The notes below the pieces were generated by a model. The model had not been told where the DNA came from. It was given only the letters and a program-made list of their open reading frames with translations, and ran no database searches. A program made the translations under genes and the position numbers. Shown one piece after another: positions 1 through 9,254 of a DNA stretch of 64,000 nt (position 1 is the first letter of the stretch; every line of letters begins with the position of its first letter). The stretch covers positions 24,369 through 88,368 of the forward strand of contig JAEIOD010000025.1 in assembly GCA_016342415.1 (NCBI GenBank). Reading direction: 5' to 3'. The stretch comes from Clostridiales bacterium. GTDB taxonomy: Bacteria > Bacillota > Clostridia > Peptostreptococcales > Acidaminobacteraceae.

Positions 1-2652
1 GTCAATTGCATTTATGAACGAACGATCAATCTTAAGTTTAGATAACGGTAAATCTTTGATATATGATAATGAAGAATATCCCGTACCGAAGTCATCTACT
101 GAAATTGAAACACCTAATTTCTTAATCTCGTTTAGAACCTCTAAAATACTATTTAAGTCATTAATAAATAGACCTTCCGTTATTTCAATCGTTATCCTTG
201 AAGCATCAATATCAACTTCTTCTATTGTATCTTTTAACAGACCGATAAAATTGGAATCTAAAAACTGCATCACAGAAACATTCACTGCAACCACAAGTTC
301 ATGATGACCTAAATCATGTATTTTCTTCGTTTCAATTAATGCTCTTTTTAAAACCCATTCACCAATTGAAATCATCAAGTCAGTCTTTTCGGCTAAAGGA
401 ATAAAAACTGCAGGCGATATAACACCCAACTTTTTGTTGTTCCAGCGTAAAAGTGCTTCCATACCAGTTACTTTTTTAGACTGAACAGATACTATCGGCT
501 GATAATATAATTTGAACTCATCCAAATCAATCGCACTTCTCAGCTCATTGAGTAATGACATTCTCATACGAGCAGAATCATTCATTTCTGCACTATAGAA
601 TTCATAACGTCCTTTATTCACTTCTTTTGCATGAATCATTGCATTTGTAGCATATTTAAACAAATCTGTAGGTTCTTCTGTATCAAAAGGATATGAACTG
701 ATACCCAGACTAGATCCTATCGTAATATCATACTCATCTACTTTAAATGATTTTTTAAAACCTAAGTTAACCTCTTCAACTATTGATATTAAGTTCTTCA
801 ACTTATTGTCTTTAAATATAAATGCAAACTCATCACCGCTTAACTTAAACAAGATACATTCATCTGGTAAAATCAAACTCAACCGTTCAGCTATTGCTAG
901 AATTAATCGATCGCCGAAAGTCCAACTATATGCCTCATTTACTTTTCTAAATTCATCTAATCCTACAACTATTAAAGAAACAAATTGCCCTTTTTCGCTT
1001 TTCATTTCTTTTAAGATATTTAAAAGAGCTTTTTTATTGGGTAAATCTGTACTCGAATCAAAATTCTCAAGATAGTCAATAATCCTATCTTTTCTCACAC
1101 GTTCATCTATTTCTAATTGTAGCATTTCATTTTGTGATGCCATTTGATCGAAAGAAGTTTTTATCTCTTTAATCATATCTTTAAATGCAGATGCCAATAA
1201 TCCAATTTCATCCTCAGTCTTGATTTGAATATCTACATCGTAATTTTTTCTTTTAACAGAGTTTGCTGCTTCTGATAATTCTACAAGCTCTCTTGTTACA
1301 ATTGAATTGAATTTATAAATCATCAATAAAATAACAACAGCAAGAACAAATGTCATGATAAAAGTATTCAATATCAATTGAGAAACTTGCTCATTTATAC
1401 CGTTCTCAATTCTGTTATACATTTTATAAACTTCTTCTTTGGGTACTAAGAAACCAATTTGCCACGTTTCTTCAAAGAAACTTTGTTCGGGTAACCAACT
1501 TTGATATTCATACAAATTTCTTGAAGCAAAAATATATTCGATATCGTCGATTACAATAGTTTCCATAATAGAGTCAACGGTTGTATTCATGACTAAATTT
1601 CTAACAGAATCAGAAGAAGAATTAGTCAAAAATCGCTCTAAACGATTGAAGCCTTCAGCACTATCAATTGTACTCTCCGTATCATTAAGCAAACCTAGTA
1701 TTTCTTGTCCATATTCATTAACAGCAAAAACATTACCATTTGACTGTGTTACAAAAGCAAAACCCGTATCTGAGATGTTTATCTCTTCTATTAATGATGT
1801 GATTTTACCAATTGACACATCATAACTTAAAGTTCCTTCAAACTCATCAAAAGCTTCATTTGCTAAAGGTTGTGACATTGTCAAAACCAAATCACCAGTT
1901 AATCCATCTTGTACTGGAGGTGTTACCCTAAGTAAAGTATGAATTTCATCAGGTTCTATTGTTTGTATCAATTCACGCCATTCAGCTGCTAAACCGGGAT
2001 TAAAGGTTTCCCAAATTGGAGTATCAAAAATCTCAGGATATACCGAAAGAACATCATTACCTATATCACTCCAAGGCGTTAATCTGAATATTTCACGATT
2101 TTCACCACCTTGAAAATAGATCTGCAGTTTATCAACACCATATTCAACAAACGACGGTAGTATTAAGTCTAATATTTTAGTGTCTTCAATTAAACTGATC
2201 GCCTCTTTGTTTATTTCTCCATCATCAATCATGTAGCTGGCAACAAAAACAACTGAAGCTTCATCTGAATTATTTTGAATATAATTCTCATAAACCATTA
2301 AGTCATCATCAAAATAATCCGAAGTTTTCATACTTTCTACTAAAGGATCCAAATTGGATCTGTTACTAAAAAACGTTTGAAGGGTGTTTGATAATGCGTC
2401 CAATTCATTAAAAATAGAATTCATTTGACCATCGATGTATATATTAACAGAATCCAAATAGTTTCCATAATACTCTTCTACTAAAACACTCAACTCCGCT
2501 TCTGTGACATCTAAAGCCTGTTCCTTCATACGTGTTAAACTAATATAGCTTAAACTTGAAATCACAATCATAAATACGATAAGACAAATAGAAGTTATCC
2601 AAATCATTTTTAAGTTTATGCTAGATTTAATACGTTTAATAATACGCTTCAT
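1..2652 (-). CDS. Membrane-bound GGDEF/EAL protein, probable c-di-GMP phosphodiesterase (C-terminus cut by window edge)
   Basis: 884 residues are visible; the reading frame is open to base 1. There is an N-terminal membrane helix (about residues 15-37), a large extracytoplasmic sensor region of about 390 residues (Cache-like by layout), a second helix near 435-457, a HAMP segment, a GGDEF domain and an EAL domain. The cyclase signature reads LSGDEF near residue 607, so the first glycine is replaced by serine and cyclase activity is doubtful. The EAL domain keeps MEALLRW near 731, an Asn in VAVNVSV, EITE, DDFGTGYSS and LKIDRSF, so it looks able to hydrolyse c-di-GMP. The ATG at 2652 follows a good AAGGGGGC site. 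It is the last gene before the riboswitch-controlled deaminase and ends outside the window. The Cache assignment is inference; the EAL/GGDEF assignment is firm. Confidence 0.9.
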   Translation of the reverse strand, partial: MKRIIKRIKSSINLKMIWITSICLIVFMIVISSLSYISLTRMKEQALDVTEAELSVLVEEYYGNYLDSVNIYIDGQMNSIFNELDALSNTLQTFFSNRSNLDPLVESMKTSDYFDDDLMVYENYIQNNSDEASVVFVASYMIDDGEINKEAISLIEDTKILDLILPSFVEYGVDKLQIYFQGGENREIFRLTPWSDIGNDVLSVYPEIFDTPIWETFNPGLAAEWRELIQTIEPDEIHTLLRVTPPVQDGLTGDLVLTMSQPLANEAFDEFEGTLSYDVSIGKITSLIEEINISDTGFAFVTQSNGNVFAVNEYGQEILGLLNDTESTIDSAEGFNRLERFLTNSSSDSVRNLVMNTTVDSIMETIVIDDIEYIFASRNLYEYQSWLPEQSFFEETWQIGFLVPKEEVYKMYNRIENGINEQVSQLILNTFIMTFVLAVVILLMIYKFNSIVTRELVELSEAANSVKRKNYDVDIQIKTEDEIGLLASAFKDMIKEIKTSFDQMASQNEMLQLEIDERVRKDRIIDYLENFDSSTDLPNKKALLNILKEMKSEKGQFVSLIVVGLDEFRKVNEAYSWTFGDRLILAIAERLSLILPDECILFKLSGDEFAFIFKDNKLKNLISIVEEVNLGFKKSFKVDEYDITIGSSLGISSYPFDTEEPTDLFKYATNAMIHAKEVNKGRYEFYSAEMNDSARMRMSLLNELRSAIDLDEFKLYYQPIVSVQSKKVTGMEALLRWNNKKLGVISPAVFIPLAEKTDLMISIGEWVLKRALIETKKIHDLGHHELVVAVNVSVMQFLDSNFIGLLKDTIEEVDIDASRITIEITEGLFINDLNSILEVLNEIKKLGVSISVDDFGTGYSSLSYIKDLPLSKLKIDRSFINAID

Positions 2653-2708
2653 TTTGCCCCCTTTTATACACTAATTCAATTATACCCTAAAAGAGGCAAA
2701 ATAAATCA

Positions 2709-3704
2709 TTAATAATGATTCAAATAAGTCATTAATTGCTTTTTATTTGCTTCACTAGTAAAGGCTCTTGTTATACTGTTTTCATATATGACTATATAAT
2801 CTTCAAGTGTTAAGTCAAAGGTCTCAAAAGTTCTTTTGACTTCGTCGGTCATAGTGGTATCGGAAACGGTTCTATTGTCAGTATTAATAGTGACCAATAG
2901 ATCATCTTTATAAAAATCTTTTATCGGATGTAGTGATATCGACTCAACAGCCTTTGTCTGAACATTGCTAGTTGGGCATACTTCAAGTACGATATCAAGA
3001 TCTCTAACCAACTCGTAAGCCTCTTCATGACCATTGATGTAAATACCATGCCCGATTCGTTCTGCTCCCAATAGGTCAATCGCATCATAGACATTTTGTC
3101 CAACACCTGTTTCTCCAGCGTGTATTGTAATATGATAACCTAGTTCAATAGCTTTATCGGTATACGGCTTAAATTCATGACAAAAGTCTGCTATTTCACT
3201 TGAAGCCAAATCAAAAGCAACAATACCTTTGTCTAAATAATCAGCACCAATTTCTAGCAGTTCATCAATACGATCCTTAGGCATTGTTCTAAGTACAGAA
3301 AGAATTATACCACCTGTAATATCATATTGTTTTTCTGCTCGTTTCATACCTCTTAATACGCTTTCCAGAACTTGTTTTATACTCAGATCCTTTAGAACAT
3401 GTAGAAGTGGTCCAAACCTGACTTCCAAATATTTTACATTTTCAAGTGCTGAATCCTCAAAGAGTTCAAAGGTTATTCTTTCTAGCGAAATTTCATCTTG
3501 CATCACTTGATTAGGCAAGTCAAATCTCAATAGATACTCATCTAGGGATTGGCATGTTTCAGGTGCTATCAACATCTTTTTTAAAGCTTCAATATTGGGA
3601 ACGTCTATGTTTCTCTCTACTGCTAATTCAAAAAGAGTCTCAGGTCTTACACTGCCATCCAAGTGACAATGAAGATCAATTTTGGGTAAAGTTTTGTAAT
3701 TCAT
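2709..3704 (-). CDS. add: Adenosine deaminase
   Basis: 331 residues. It deaminates adenosine or deoxyadenosine to inosine in the cytoplasm (purine salvage). The metal-binding pattern of the family is visible: HCHLDG at residues 12-17, HAGE in the middle, and INTDNRTVSDT near the C-terminus. The last motif has TDN where many enzymes have TDD; from memory this variant is common in clostridial deaminases. I chose the ATG at 3704 because AAAGGAG sits 6-7 bases upstream. An in-frame upstream start at 3758 would lie inside the riboswitch terminator and has no ribosome binding site. The gene is single, preceded by an adenine riboswitch, so expression should rise with free adenine. Confidence 0.95.
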   Translation of the reverse strand: MNYKTLPKIDLHCHLDGSVRPETLFELAVERNIDVPNIEALKKMLIAPETCQSLDEYLLRFDLPNQVMQDEISLERITFELFEDSALENVKYLEVRFGPLLHVLKDLSIKQVLESVLRGMKRAEKQYDITGGIILSVLRTMPKDRIDELLEIGADYLDKGIVAFDLASSEIADFCHEFKPYTDKAIELGYHITIHAGETGVGQNVYDAIDLLGAERIGHGIYINGHEEAYELVRDLDIVLEVCPTSNVQTKAVESISLHPIKDFYKDDLLVTINTDNRTVSDTTMTDEVKRTFETFDLTLEDYIVIYENSITRAFTSEANKKQLMTYLNHY

Positions 3705-3730
3705 AAATTCTCCTTTTGCTTTCTTTGTAC

Positions 3731-3781
3731 AAAAAAAACTTGATGACAAAGAAAACACTACGTGTTTTCTTCGTAATCAAG
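3731..3781 (-). terminator. Riboswitch-controlled intrinsic terminator (expression platform)
   Basis: In the minus-strand transcript, bases 3781-3762 pair with 3758-3739 around a 3-base loop (19 of 20 positions paired, one of them a G-U wobble, and one U-C mismatch), followed by eight U at 3738-3731. The 5' arm contains the 3' halves of aptamer helices P3 and P1, so the aptamer and the terminator exclude each other. Ligand binding should therefore prevent termination: an ON switch, like the pbuE adenine switch. Confidence 0.88.
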
Positions 3782-3836
3782 AATTATAGGTTCTTGGTAG
3801 AGACTCCCAAACCATATTATTGGGATTATACGAAGT
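3769..3836 (-). promoter_or_regulatory. Adenine-sensing purine riboswitch aptamer
   Basis: The minus strand carries the purine aptamer layout. P1 is a 7-bp helix (3829-3835 with 3769-3775), followed by the core TATAATCCCAATAATATGG, P2 (CCCAA/TTGGG), a joining segment GTCTCTACC, and P3 (CAAGAA/TTCTTG) with loop CCTATAA. The loop bases GG and CC needed for the kissing contact are present. The specificity base corresponding to position 74 is U (base 3776; context TTGATTACG). This indicates adenine rather than guanine. It closely resembles the aptamer known upstream of Vibrio add. Confidence 0.95.
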
Positions 3837-3861
3837 TAATTGCTTAACTTAATTTTTTTCA

Positions 3862-3890
3862 ATGTTATCACACTATTCATATCTTGTGAA
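3862..3890 (-). promoter_or_regulatory. add: Probable sigma-A promoter of the riboswitch-add transcript
   Basis: On the minus strand TTCACA (3890-3885) and TAACAT (3867-3862) are separated by 17 bases, with a TG one base before the -10 box. The predicted start lies about 20 bases upstream of helix P1 of the aptamer. Confidence 0.5.
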
Positions 3891-3891
3891 G

Positions 3892-3910
3892 CGTTTTTTT
3901 CAAAAAAACG
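3892..3910. repeat. Perfect A/T palindrome, possible mutY terminator
   Basis: CGTTTTTTT and AAAAAAACG flank a single central base. It lies just downstream of mutY and adjoins the -35 box of the add promoter. It could be a weak terminator for mutY, but it lacks a G/C-rich stem and a clean following U tract. Confidence 0.3.
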
Positions 3911-3943
3911 TTTTCCATATAAATATATAATAATAAAGAACTG

Positions 3944-4972
3944 TTACTTTCTATTTTCAAGTAGTTTATGAAAACCTTTTGGCAATGCATAATTCTTTAA
4001 CTCATCATAATCTAACCACTTTATTTGTGGATAATCAACAGTCACTTTTATATCTGATGTCATTTCAAACAGCGTCATATGCCATACCAAATGTGTGTAA
4101 ACATGTTTTGTAAATGATTGTTCTATGATATCATCTACCTCAATTAAGAAGTCTTCTTTTAGATATGATTGAATCGTTTCTAAAGCCCGACCGTCATATT
4201 CAACCACAGGAAAGGCCCACATACCTGCCAATAAACCTTCTCCTGGTCTCTTCATCAGAAGCACTTTATTATGGTGTTTGATATAACAAACCGCAACGTT
4301 TACATGTTTCTTTTTTATTTTTTTTGACTTTTTAGGTCTTTCAGATTGTAAATTCAACTTAAAGGCCTCACAATGTGTTTGGATTGGACACTTCATACAT
4401 TTTGGTGATTTTGGAGTACAAATGGTTGCACCTAATTCCATCAACGCTTGATTGTAATGTCTTCTATCCTCAGGCAAAGTATCAAATACCTTTTCTTCAA
4501 ATATCTTCTTGGACTTTGCATCAGAAATATCGTTATCCATATTGAAAAGTCTGGAATAGACACGCATAACGTTACCATCAACTGCAGGGAGTTTGATGTT
4601 ATATGCAATACTTAAAATCGCTCCAGCGGTATAACTACCAACCCCTGGCAGCTTAATTATCTTTGCATAGTCTTTCGGGAACTCGCCGTCAAAAAGTTCT
4701 ACAACCATCTTCGCACATGGAATCAAGCGTCTCGCTCTTGAATAATAACCCAGTCCTTCCCATAATTTTAAAACTGAATCCTCATCCGCTTGAGCTAAGT
4801 CCTGAACCGTTTTATACACCTTAATAAATCGATTAAAATAATCGATAACCGTTGTGACTTGAGTTTGTTGTAACATAATTTCTGACAGCCATATTTTATA
4901 AGGATCAAATTGATCTCTCCAAGGCAATTTCCTATGATTGATATGATACCAATCTAATAATTTAGTTTGCAT
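3944..4972 (-). CDS. mutY: A/G-specific adenine DNA glycosylase
   Basis: 342 residues, normal for the family. It removes adenine mispaired with 8-oxoguanine. Visible features: LSEIMLQQTQV with the catalytic Glu near residue 30, helix-hairpin-helix LPGVGSYTAG, VDGNVMRV with the catalytic Asp, and a 4Fe-4S loop with Cys spacing 6-2-5 (CTPKSPKC, then CPIQTHC). A C-terminal NUDIX-like domain, which reads the 8-oxoguanine strand, begins around residue 225. The ATG follows a GGAG site. It lies 27 bases downstream of the EamA transporter gene and may be read with it. Confidence 0.96.
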   Translation of the reverse strand: MQTKLLDWYHINHRKLPWRDQFDPYKIWLSEIMLQQTQVTTVIDYFNRFIKVYKTVQDLAQADEDSVLKLWEGLGYYSRARRLIPCAKMVVELFDGEFPKDYAKIIKLPGVGSYTAGAILSIAYNIKLPAVDGNVMRVYSRLFNMDNDISDAKSKKIFEEKVFDTLPEDRRHYNQALMELGATICTPKSPKCMKCPIQTHCEAFKLNLQSERPKKSKKIKKKHVNVAVCYIKHHNKVLLMKRPGEGLLAGMWAFPVVEYDGRALETIQSYLKEDFLIEVDDIIEQSFTKHVYTHLVWHMTLFEMTSDIKVTVDYPQIKWLDYDELKNYALPKGFHKLLENRK

Positions 4973-4999
4973 ATTACTCCTAATAGTAAAGAAAAAACC

Positions 5000-5884
5000 T
5001 TACGGCTTTTTCTTAAACTTAAAATCTAATTCAATTATTAAAATAGCTACAAATATAAGTGTACAACCCATTAACATAAACGGTGTTAATACTTCATTTA
5101 ATAACAATACTCCAAACAACGCAGCAAATACCGATTCAAGAGACATTATAATAGATGCATGTGAAGATGTTGTATATTTTTGTGCAATAGTTTGAACTGT
5201 AAAACATAAGAATGTCGAGAATATTGCCAAGTAGGTAATTGAAAATAATTCACTGCCAGATAGAGATAACTGAATCGGTTCAAAGATAACAGCTGTTCCA
5301 GTAAACAACACGGCTGCTACTCCCAATTGCAAAAAGGACAATTTTAGAACATCCATACTCTTAGTATAATATTCCAATGATATAATATGTGCTGCAAATA
5401 ACAATGCACATAAAAGAGTTAAACCGTCACCAATATTAAAGACCATCTCTTTATTAACAGATACCAAGGCAATACCAACTATAGTTAAAGCACTTCCAAT
5501 AAAAGCTTTATGATGAGGTCTTTTTCTATATAAGATCCAATACAACAGCGGTACCATCACCACGTAAGTTGCGGTCAAGAATCCTTGTTTAGATGCTGTT
5601 GTATATTGTAGACCAAACGTTTGTGCAGCAAATGCAAGAAACAATATCGTCCCAACAATACTACCATTTTTCAAGTCTTCTCTTGAAAATTTTCCGATTT
5701 TTTTATGTAAAAATATATACATGATGACTGTTGCCATTATAAATCTATAGGCCATCAATACAAGTGGCGTCATTGTATCAAGTGCACCTTTTACAGCAAC
5801 AAATCCTCCACCCCATACAGCTGCTACAAAAAGCAGACTCATATCAGATAGAAACTGCCTTTTTTTATTTGATAATTGATTCAT
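5000..5884 (-). CDS. EamA/DMT-family transporter
   Basis: 294 residues with about ten hydrophobic helices arranged as two five-helix EamA repeats (the second begins near residue 155). The cytoplasmic N-terminus is short and basic, and the C-terminus ends in a Lys-rich tail. Family members export amino acids, nucleotides or other metabolites; the substrate cannot be told from sequence. The ATG at 5884 is preceded by AGGGGG. The stop codon sits in a small AAAAAGCC/GGTTTTTT hairpin just before mutY, so coupling to mutY may be partial. Confidence 0.88.
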   Translation of the reverse strand: MNQLSNKKRQFLSDMSLLFVAAVWGGGFVAVKGALDTMTPLVLMAYRFIMATVIMYIFLHKKIGKFSREDLKNGSIVGTILFLAFAAQTFGLQYTTASKQGFLTATYVVMVPLLYWILYRKRPHHKAFIGSALTIVGIALVSVNKEMVFNIGDGLTLLCALLFAAHIISLEYYTKSMDVLKLSFLQLGVAAVLFTGTAVIFEPIQLSLSGSELFSITYLAIFSTFLCFTVQTIAQKYTTSSHASIIMSLESVFAALFGVLLLNEVLTPFMLMGCTLIFVAILIIELDFKFKKKP

Positions 5885-5981
5885 AAAATCCCCCTTTTTT
5901 TACTCTAAGGCTACTATAGCAAAAAAAATGTGATTTTGCATCAATAAATCCTTTGAAATCATAAAAAATTATATAAATACT

Positions 5982-6006
5982 TAAAAAGGACTGCTAAGCA
6001 GTCCTT
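5982..6006 (-). terminator. Intrinsic terminator of the rubredoxin gene
   Basis: A perfect 9-bp stem (AAGGACTGC/GCAGTCCTT) with a 3-base loop is followed by a short U run on the minus strand, starting a few bases after the rubredoxin stop codon. Confidence 0.85.
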
Positions 6007-6011
6007 ATAAT

Positions 6012-6170
6012 TTATTCTAATTCAAAATCATCTTTCCCAACGCCGCATAATGGACAAACCCAATCCTCAGGAATATCTTCAAACGCTGTTCCAGGAGCTA
6101 CACCTCCATCAGGATCACCAACTGCTGGATCATAAACATAACCACATACTGTACATACATATTTCTTCAT
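6012..6170 (-). CDS. Rubredoxin
   Basis: 52 residues, the typical length. Two CxxCG knuckles ([10 protein letters not shown] and [11 protein letters not shown]) bind a single iron, and the family signature [12 protein letters not shown] and [10 protein letters not shown] is intact. It is a cytoplasmic one-electron carrier, in anaerobes usually serving rubrerythrin, superoxide reductase or oxygen reduction. The ATG at 6170 follows GGAGGAATAATT; an upstream in-frame extension to 6236 lacks a ribosome site and would add residues not seen in rubredoxins. It appears monocistronic. Confidence 0.97.
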   Translation of the reverse strand: MKKYVCTVCGYVYDPAVGDPDGGVAPGTAFEDIPEDWVCPLCGVGKDDFELE

Positions 6171-6338
6171 AATTATTCCTCCATCATATTGTATTAACTT
6201 CTCCTTTAGAATATAACATTTTAGTTTAGCGTGCAAGTAGATATTGATTATTCAGAATATGAGTGATTATCTCTGTATTAATTTATATAAAAAATCCTAA
6301 ATGATAACAAGCCCACTTCATAATTCGCCTTTAAGGTC

Positions 6339-6377
6339 AATTTAAATAAGTAGATAAGTTATATACTTATTTAAATT
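6339..6377. repeat. 14-bp perfect inverted repeat upstream of the GGDEF-like gene
   Basis: AATTTAAATAAGTA (6339-6352) and its exact reverse complement (6364-6377) are separated by 11 bases. It lies about 65 bases before the next gene and has no U tract suited to termination. It may be an operator or an RNA hairpin in the 5' leader. Confidence 0.5.
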
Positions 6378-6442
6378 TATATCAACTAGGATATGTGATT
6401 TAAGATAGTATATTGTGGGAATAAATGAATAAGGAGCAATTT

Positions 6443-7519
6443 ATGATAAAAAAAAATACTTATTCATCGCTTTTGATGAAAGAAAAAAAATTACTTAAAA
6501 CTATACTCATTCAAAATCTAAATTATATTTTAATTTTCTGTATGATCTTCACACTATTTGTTTCTGTCGGTTTATTACTAGATGCCAACAATGAAAGTTT
6601 TATTTCCCATGCGACAATATTAATTGCTGTCTATTTCGTTATTGTCATTTTAGGCATTCTAATACAACGATTCAGATATAACAAATTAATTTATTATATA
6701 TTACTTCTAATGTTGTTCTATTTTAGTACATTGAGTAGCATGTATGTTTACATGCTCAAATGTCAAGCTTCCTTTGAGTTCATTTTTATTGGCATTTTAC
6801 TTTTATTATGTATGTCTTCTTTCATTTTAATACCTCCATTTATTCATGTGTTAATTCTTGGTTTAATTGACTTAACTGCTTATTATTTAATTGCTTCAAG
6901 AAGTGAGTCTGCTCTGTTTTATATAATTATTGGTATTTCTACAATAAGCGCACTGGTACATAATTACTCACGTATTATTGCCCAGATAGATAAATCGGTT
7001 TCCAATAAAATCATAAAGGATATGCATGAGATTATTGAACATACCACCATAAAAGATGTTCTCACCAATCTTTACAATAATAAATATGTTCATCAGCAAT
7101 TGGAAATTGAAATTATACGTTCTCTAAGATACGATGCACCTCTTTCGCTCTTAATTGTGGACATTGATCACTTTAGTAAAATAAACGATAAATATGGGCA
7201 GGTTATCGGAGATGATGTGCTTTCAAGAATCGGTAATATCCTATTAACAATCAGCAGAACTTCTGATATCTTAGGACGATTTAGCGGTAAAACTTTTATA
7301 GCAATATTACCCAATACAATTCTTAATGATTGTATTATCCTTGCAGAGCGTTTACGTATAACCATCTTAAATAATGATTTTGGACTAGAAGAAAAAATAA
7401 CTGTAAGTATAGGACTGAAGCAATTCGATGGCGAGTCACAAAAGGATCTTGTTGACTTATGTCTTCAAAATGTTGGCAGTGCAAAATCTACTGGCAGAAA
7501 TAAGATATTTTTTGAATAA
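6443..7519 (+). CDS. Membrane protein with degenerate GGDEF domain
   Basis: 358 residues. The N-terminal half has six hydrophobic helices (about residues 25-180). The C-terminal half (from about 190) has the GGDEF fold: LYNNKYVHQQLE, LLIVDIDHFSKINDKYG, VGSAKSTGRNK. The active-site loop reads GRFSGKTFIAIL, so the GGDEF signature is replaced by SGKTF and cyclase activity is not expected. It could act as a c-di-GMP or GTP-binding effector, or as a partner protein. The ATG at 6443 was chosen because AAGGAG lies 6 bases upstream; the in-frame ATG at 6425 has only a weak site. A CZB chemoreceptor follows. Confidence 0.82.
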   Translation: MIKKNTYSSLLMKEKKLLKTILIQNLNYILIFCMIFTLFVSVGLLLDANNESFISHATILIAVYFVIVILGILIQRFRYNKLIYYILLLMLFYFSTLSSMYVYMLKCQASFEFIFIGILLLLCMSSFILIPPFIHVLILGLIDLTAYYLIASRSESALFYIIIGISTISALVHNYSRIIAQIDKSVSNKIIKDMHEIIEHTTIKDVLTNLYNNKYVHQQLEIEIIRSLRYDAPLSLLIVDIDHFSKINDKYGQVIGDDVLSRIGNILLTISRTSDILGRFSGKTFIAILPNTILNDCIILAERLRITILNNDFGLEEKITVSIGLKQFDGESQKDLVDLCLQNVGSAKSTGRNKIFFE

Positions 7520-7590
7520 CATGTTATAATTTGGGTATTGATGAATCGTTTATTAAAACCAAAGCTTTATAACCAAAAGTAGGAGGCCGA

Positions 7591-8892
7591 ATGTTCAAAA
7601 GAAAAAAACAAACCCAAATAAAAACAGAAGTGCCAGTAATCGAACAAGTTGATCTAACATCTTATCATACAGAAGAAGAACTTGTTGAGTTTCTTAAAAA
7701 AATAAACAGTTTACTAAAATTTGTTACAGAACTCGATTACATTAAAGATATGTTGCTTGGCGTAAACAAACAAGCAGAAATGATTGAAAGTGTCGCAGCA
7801 AGTAGTGAGGAAATGACCGCTTCCATAGAAGATATATCACATTTCGTTCAAGATTCCTCAGCTAAAACCAATTCTTCCATTAAAATTGCGAATGATTCTA
7901 TATTGGATATTGAAAACTCATTTAAAGAAATTATAGTATCTTTTGAAGAATCAAAACGTGTTCAAATGACGATGGATAAAGTAAGTAGTGAAGCACAGAA
8001 AATCAATGAAATGGTTACAATCATTAAAGGGGTAGCAGATCAAACTAACTTACTAGCACTTAATGCTTCAATTGAAGCTGCAAGGGCAGGTGAACAAGGT
8101 AGAGGATTTGCAGTTGTTGCAGATGAAATAAAAAAACTTGCTGAAAATACAAAACAACAAGTAGAATATATCAACGAAACGGTTAATGCATTGACTCAAG
8201 AAATAAATAATACCAGCTCAGCTTTAATTCATTCAAACCAAAACTTCGAAAAAGGCAAAGCGCAAATGGATACAGCGGTTGGATCTTTAGACAATATGCA
8301 AAGCGATTTATTGGAAATCAACAATGTTTTTATTGAAATTAGTGCCAGTATAGAAGAGCAAACTGCAGCGTCACAAGAAATGTCCAGTGCTATAATGATT
8401 GTTAACGACGAGTCAAAAGCACTTAATAAGGAAATTGATAAAACTGGTCGTGCTATCAATTCTGTTTCAAATATAGTCAATGATATTAGAATGGACATGT
8501 TAGGAGTGTCTGATAATTATGATATCGATACACAAATAGAAATTTGCATGTGTGACCATTTAATATGGAGATGGCGTGTTTACAACATGATTCTAGGCTA
8601 CGAAACTTTAACAGAAGCGCAAGTAGGTACACACCATACCTGTAGATTAGGTAAGTGGTGTGATAGTACAACCTTTGACAGTAAGGATATGTGTTCTACT
8701 ATAAAAGAAATGGAAAGCCCACACTCAGATTTACATAGTCATGCCAAAAGTGCAATCAAAGCCTTTAACAGTGGTAATCAAGAACTTGCAGAAAAACTAT
8801 TACGAGATATTGATAATGATTCCAAAAGGGTTATTGCAGAACTGAAAAAAATGAAACGTATTGCTAGAAAATCTAATAAGGCTAAAATATAA
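7591..8892 (+). CDS. Cytoplasmic methyl-accepting chemotaxis protein with C-terminal CZB domain
   Basis: 433 residues and no membrane helix, so it is a soluble receptor. The signalling hairpin tip is conserved ([33 protein letters not shown]). The C-terminus (about 310-425) matches the chemoreceptor zinc-binding domain: [36 protein letters not shown], supplying the 3-His/1-Cys zinc site. Such receptors sense zinc, hypochlorite-type oxidants or pH through the Cys. The ATG follows AGGAGG. It could signal to CheA through an array or act alone. The N-terminal about 70 residues have no recognisable sensor. Confidence 0.92.
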   Translation: MFKRKKQTQIKTEVPVIEQVDLTSYHTEEELVEFLKKINSLLKFVTELDYIKDMLLGVNKQAEMIESVAASSEEMTASIEDISHFVQDSSAKTNSSIKIANDSILDIENSFKEIIVSFEESKRVQMTMDKVSSEAQKINEMVTIIKGVADQTNLLALNASIEAARAGEQGRGFAVVADEIKKLAENTKQQVEYINETVNALTQEINNTSSALIHSNQNFEKGKAQMDTAVGSLDNMQSDLLEINNVFIEISASIEEQTAASQEMSSAIMIVNDESKALNKEIDKTGRAINSVSNIVNDIRMDMLGVSDNYDIDTQIEICMCDHLIWRWRVYNMILGYETLTEAQVGTHHTCRLGKWCDSTTFDSKDMCSTIKEMESPHSDLHSHAKSAIKAFNSGNQELAEKLLRDIDNDSKRVIAELKKMKRIARKSNKAKI

Positions 8893-8897
8893 GTATA

Positions 8898-8927
8898 ACC
8901 TCTACAACTCGTTTGTAGAGGTTTTTT
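8898..8927 (+). terminator. Intrinsic terminator after the CZB chemoreceptor
   Basis: A 9-bp stem CCTCTACAA/TTGTAGAGG with a 5-base loop and six T, directly after the stop codon. Confidence 0.92.
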
Positions 8928-9007
8928 ATGGACATAATTAATTTATAAAAACAAGTCTTATATTTGGGTCAAATTATCTATATACTTGTCTCATAGTGGA
9001 GGTAATC

Positions 9008-9253
9008 ATGAGTAAAATAAAATTGACACAACCTATAAAAGAAAAAATAATCTATGAATTACAATCTTATTTCGAGAACGAAAGAGATGAGGATTTAGGT
9101 AATATTGGAGCAGAGTTATTAGTTGACTTTATCTTAAAAGAAGTTGGTCCAATGATTTACAATCAAGCTCTAATTGATGTCCATGAACTAATGGAAGAAA
9201 AATTAGATGACATTTATCTATTGGAATTAGATGATAAGTATGAATACAACTAA
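9008..9253 (+). CDS. DUF2164-family small protein
   Basis: 81 residues, acidic. It matches the DUF2164 pattern I know: an N-terminal KLTQPIKEKI segment, YFENERDEDLGNIGAELL, and DFILKEVGPMIYNQAL. No function is established for the family. The ATG at 9008 was chosen because GTGGAGG lies 5 bases upstream; an in-frame GTG at 8996 overlaps that site. It stands alone between two terminators. Confidence 0.85.
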   Translation: MSKIKLTQPIKEKIIYELQSYFENERDEDLGNIGAELLVDFILKEVGPMIYNQALIDVHELMEEKLDDIYLLELDDKYEYN

Positions 9254-9254
9254 A

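Noticed and set aside
13..1830. Rightward frames across the EAL gene
   Set aside because: They are shadows of the conserved leftward gene.
2921..3106. Open frame overlapping add on the same strand
   Set aside because: It is out of frame with a clearly conserved gene and has no ribosome site.
3705..3758. Longer N-terminus for adenosine deaminase
   Set aside because: It lies within the riboswitch terminator, has no ribosome site and is not part of the family.
3892..3910. Strong mutY terminator
   Set aside because: The stem is almost all A/T and no clean U tract follows.
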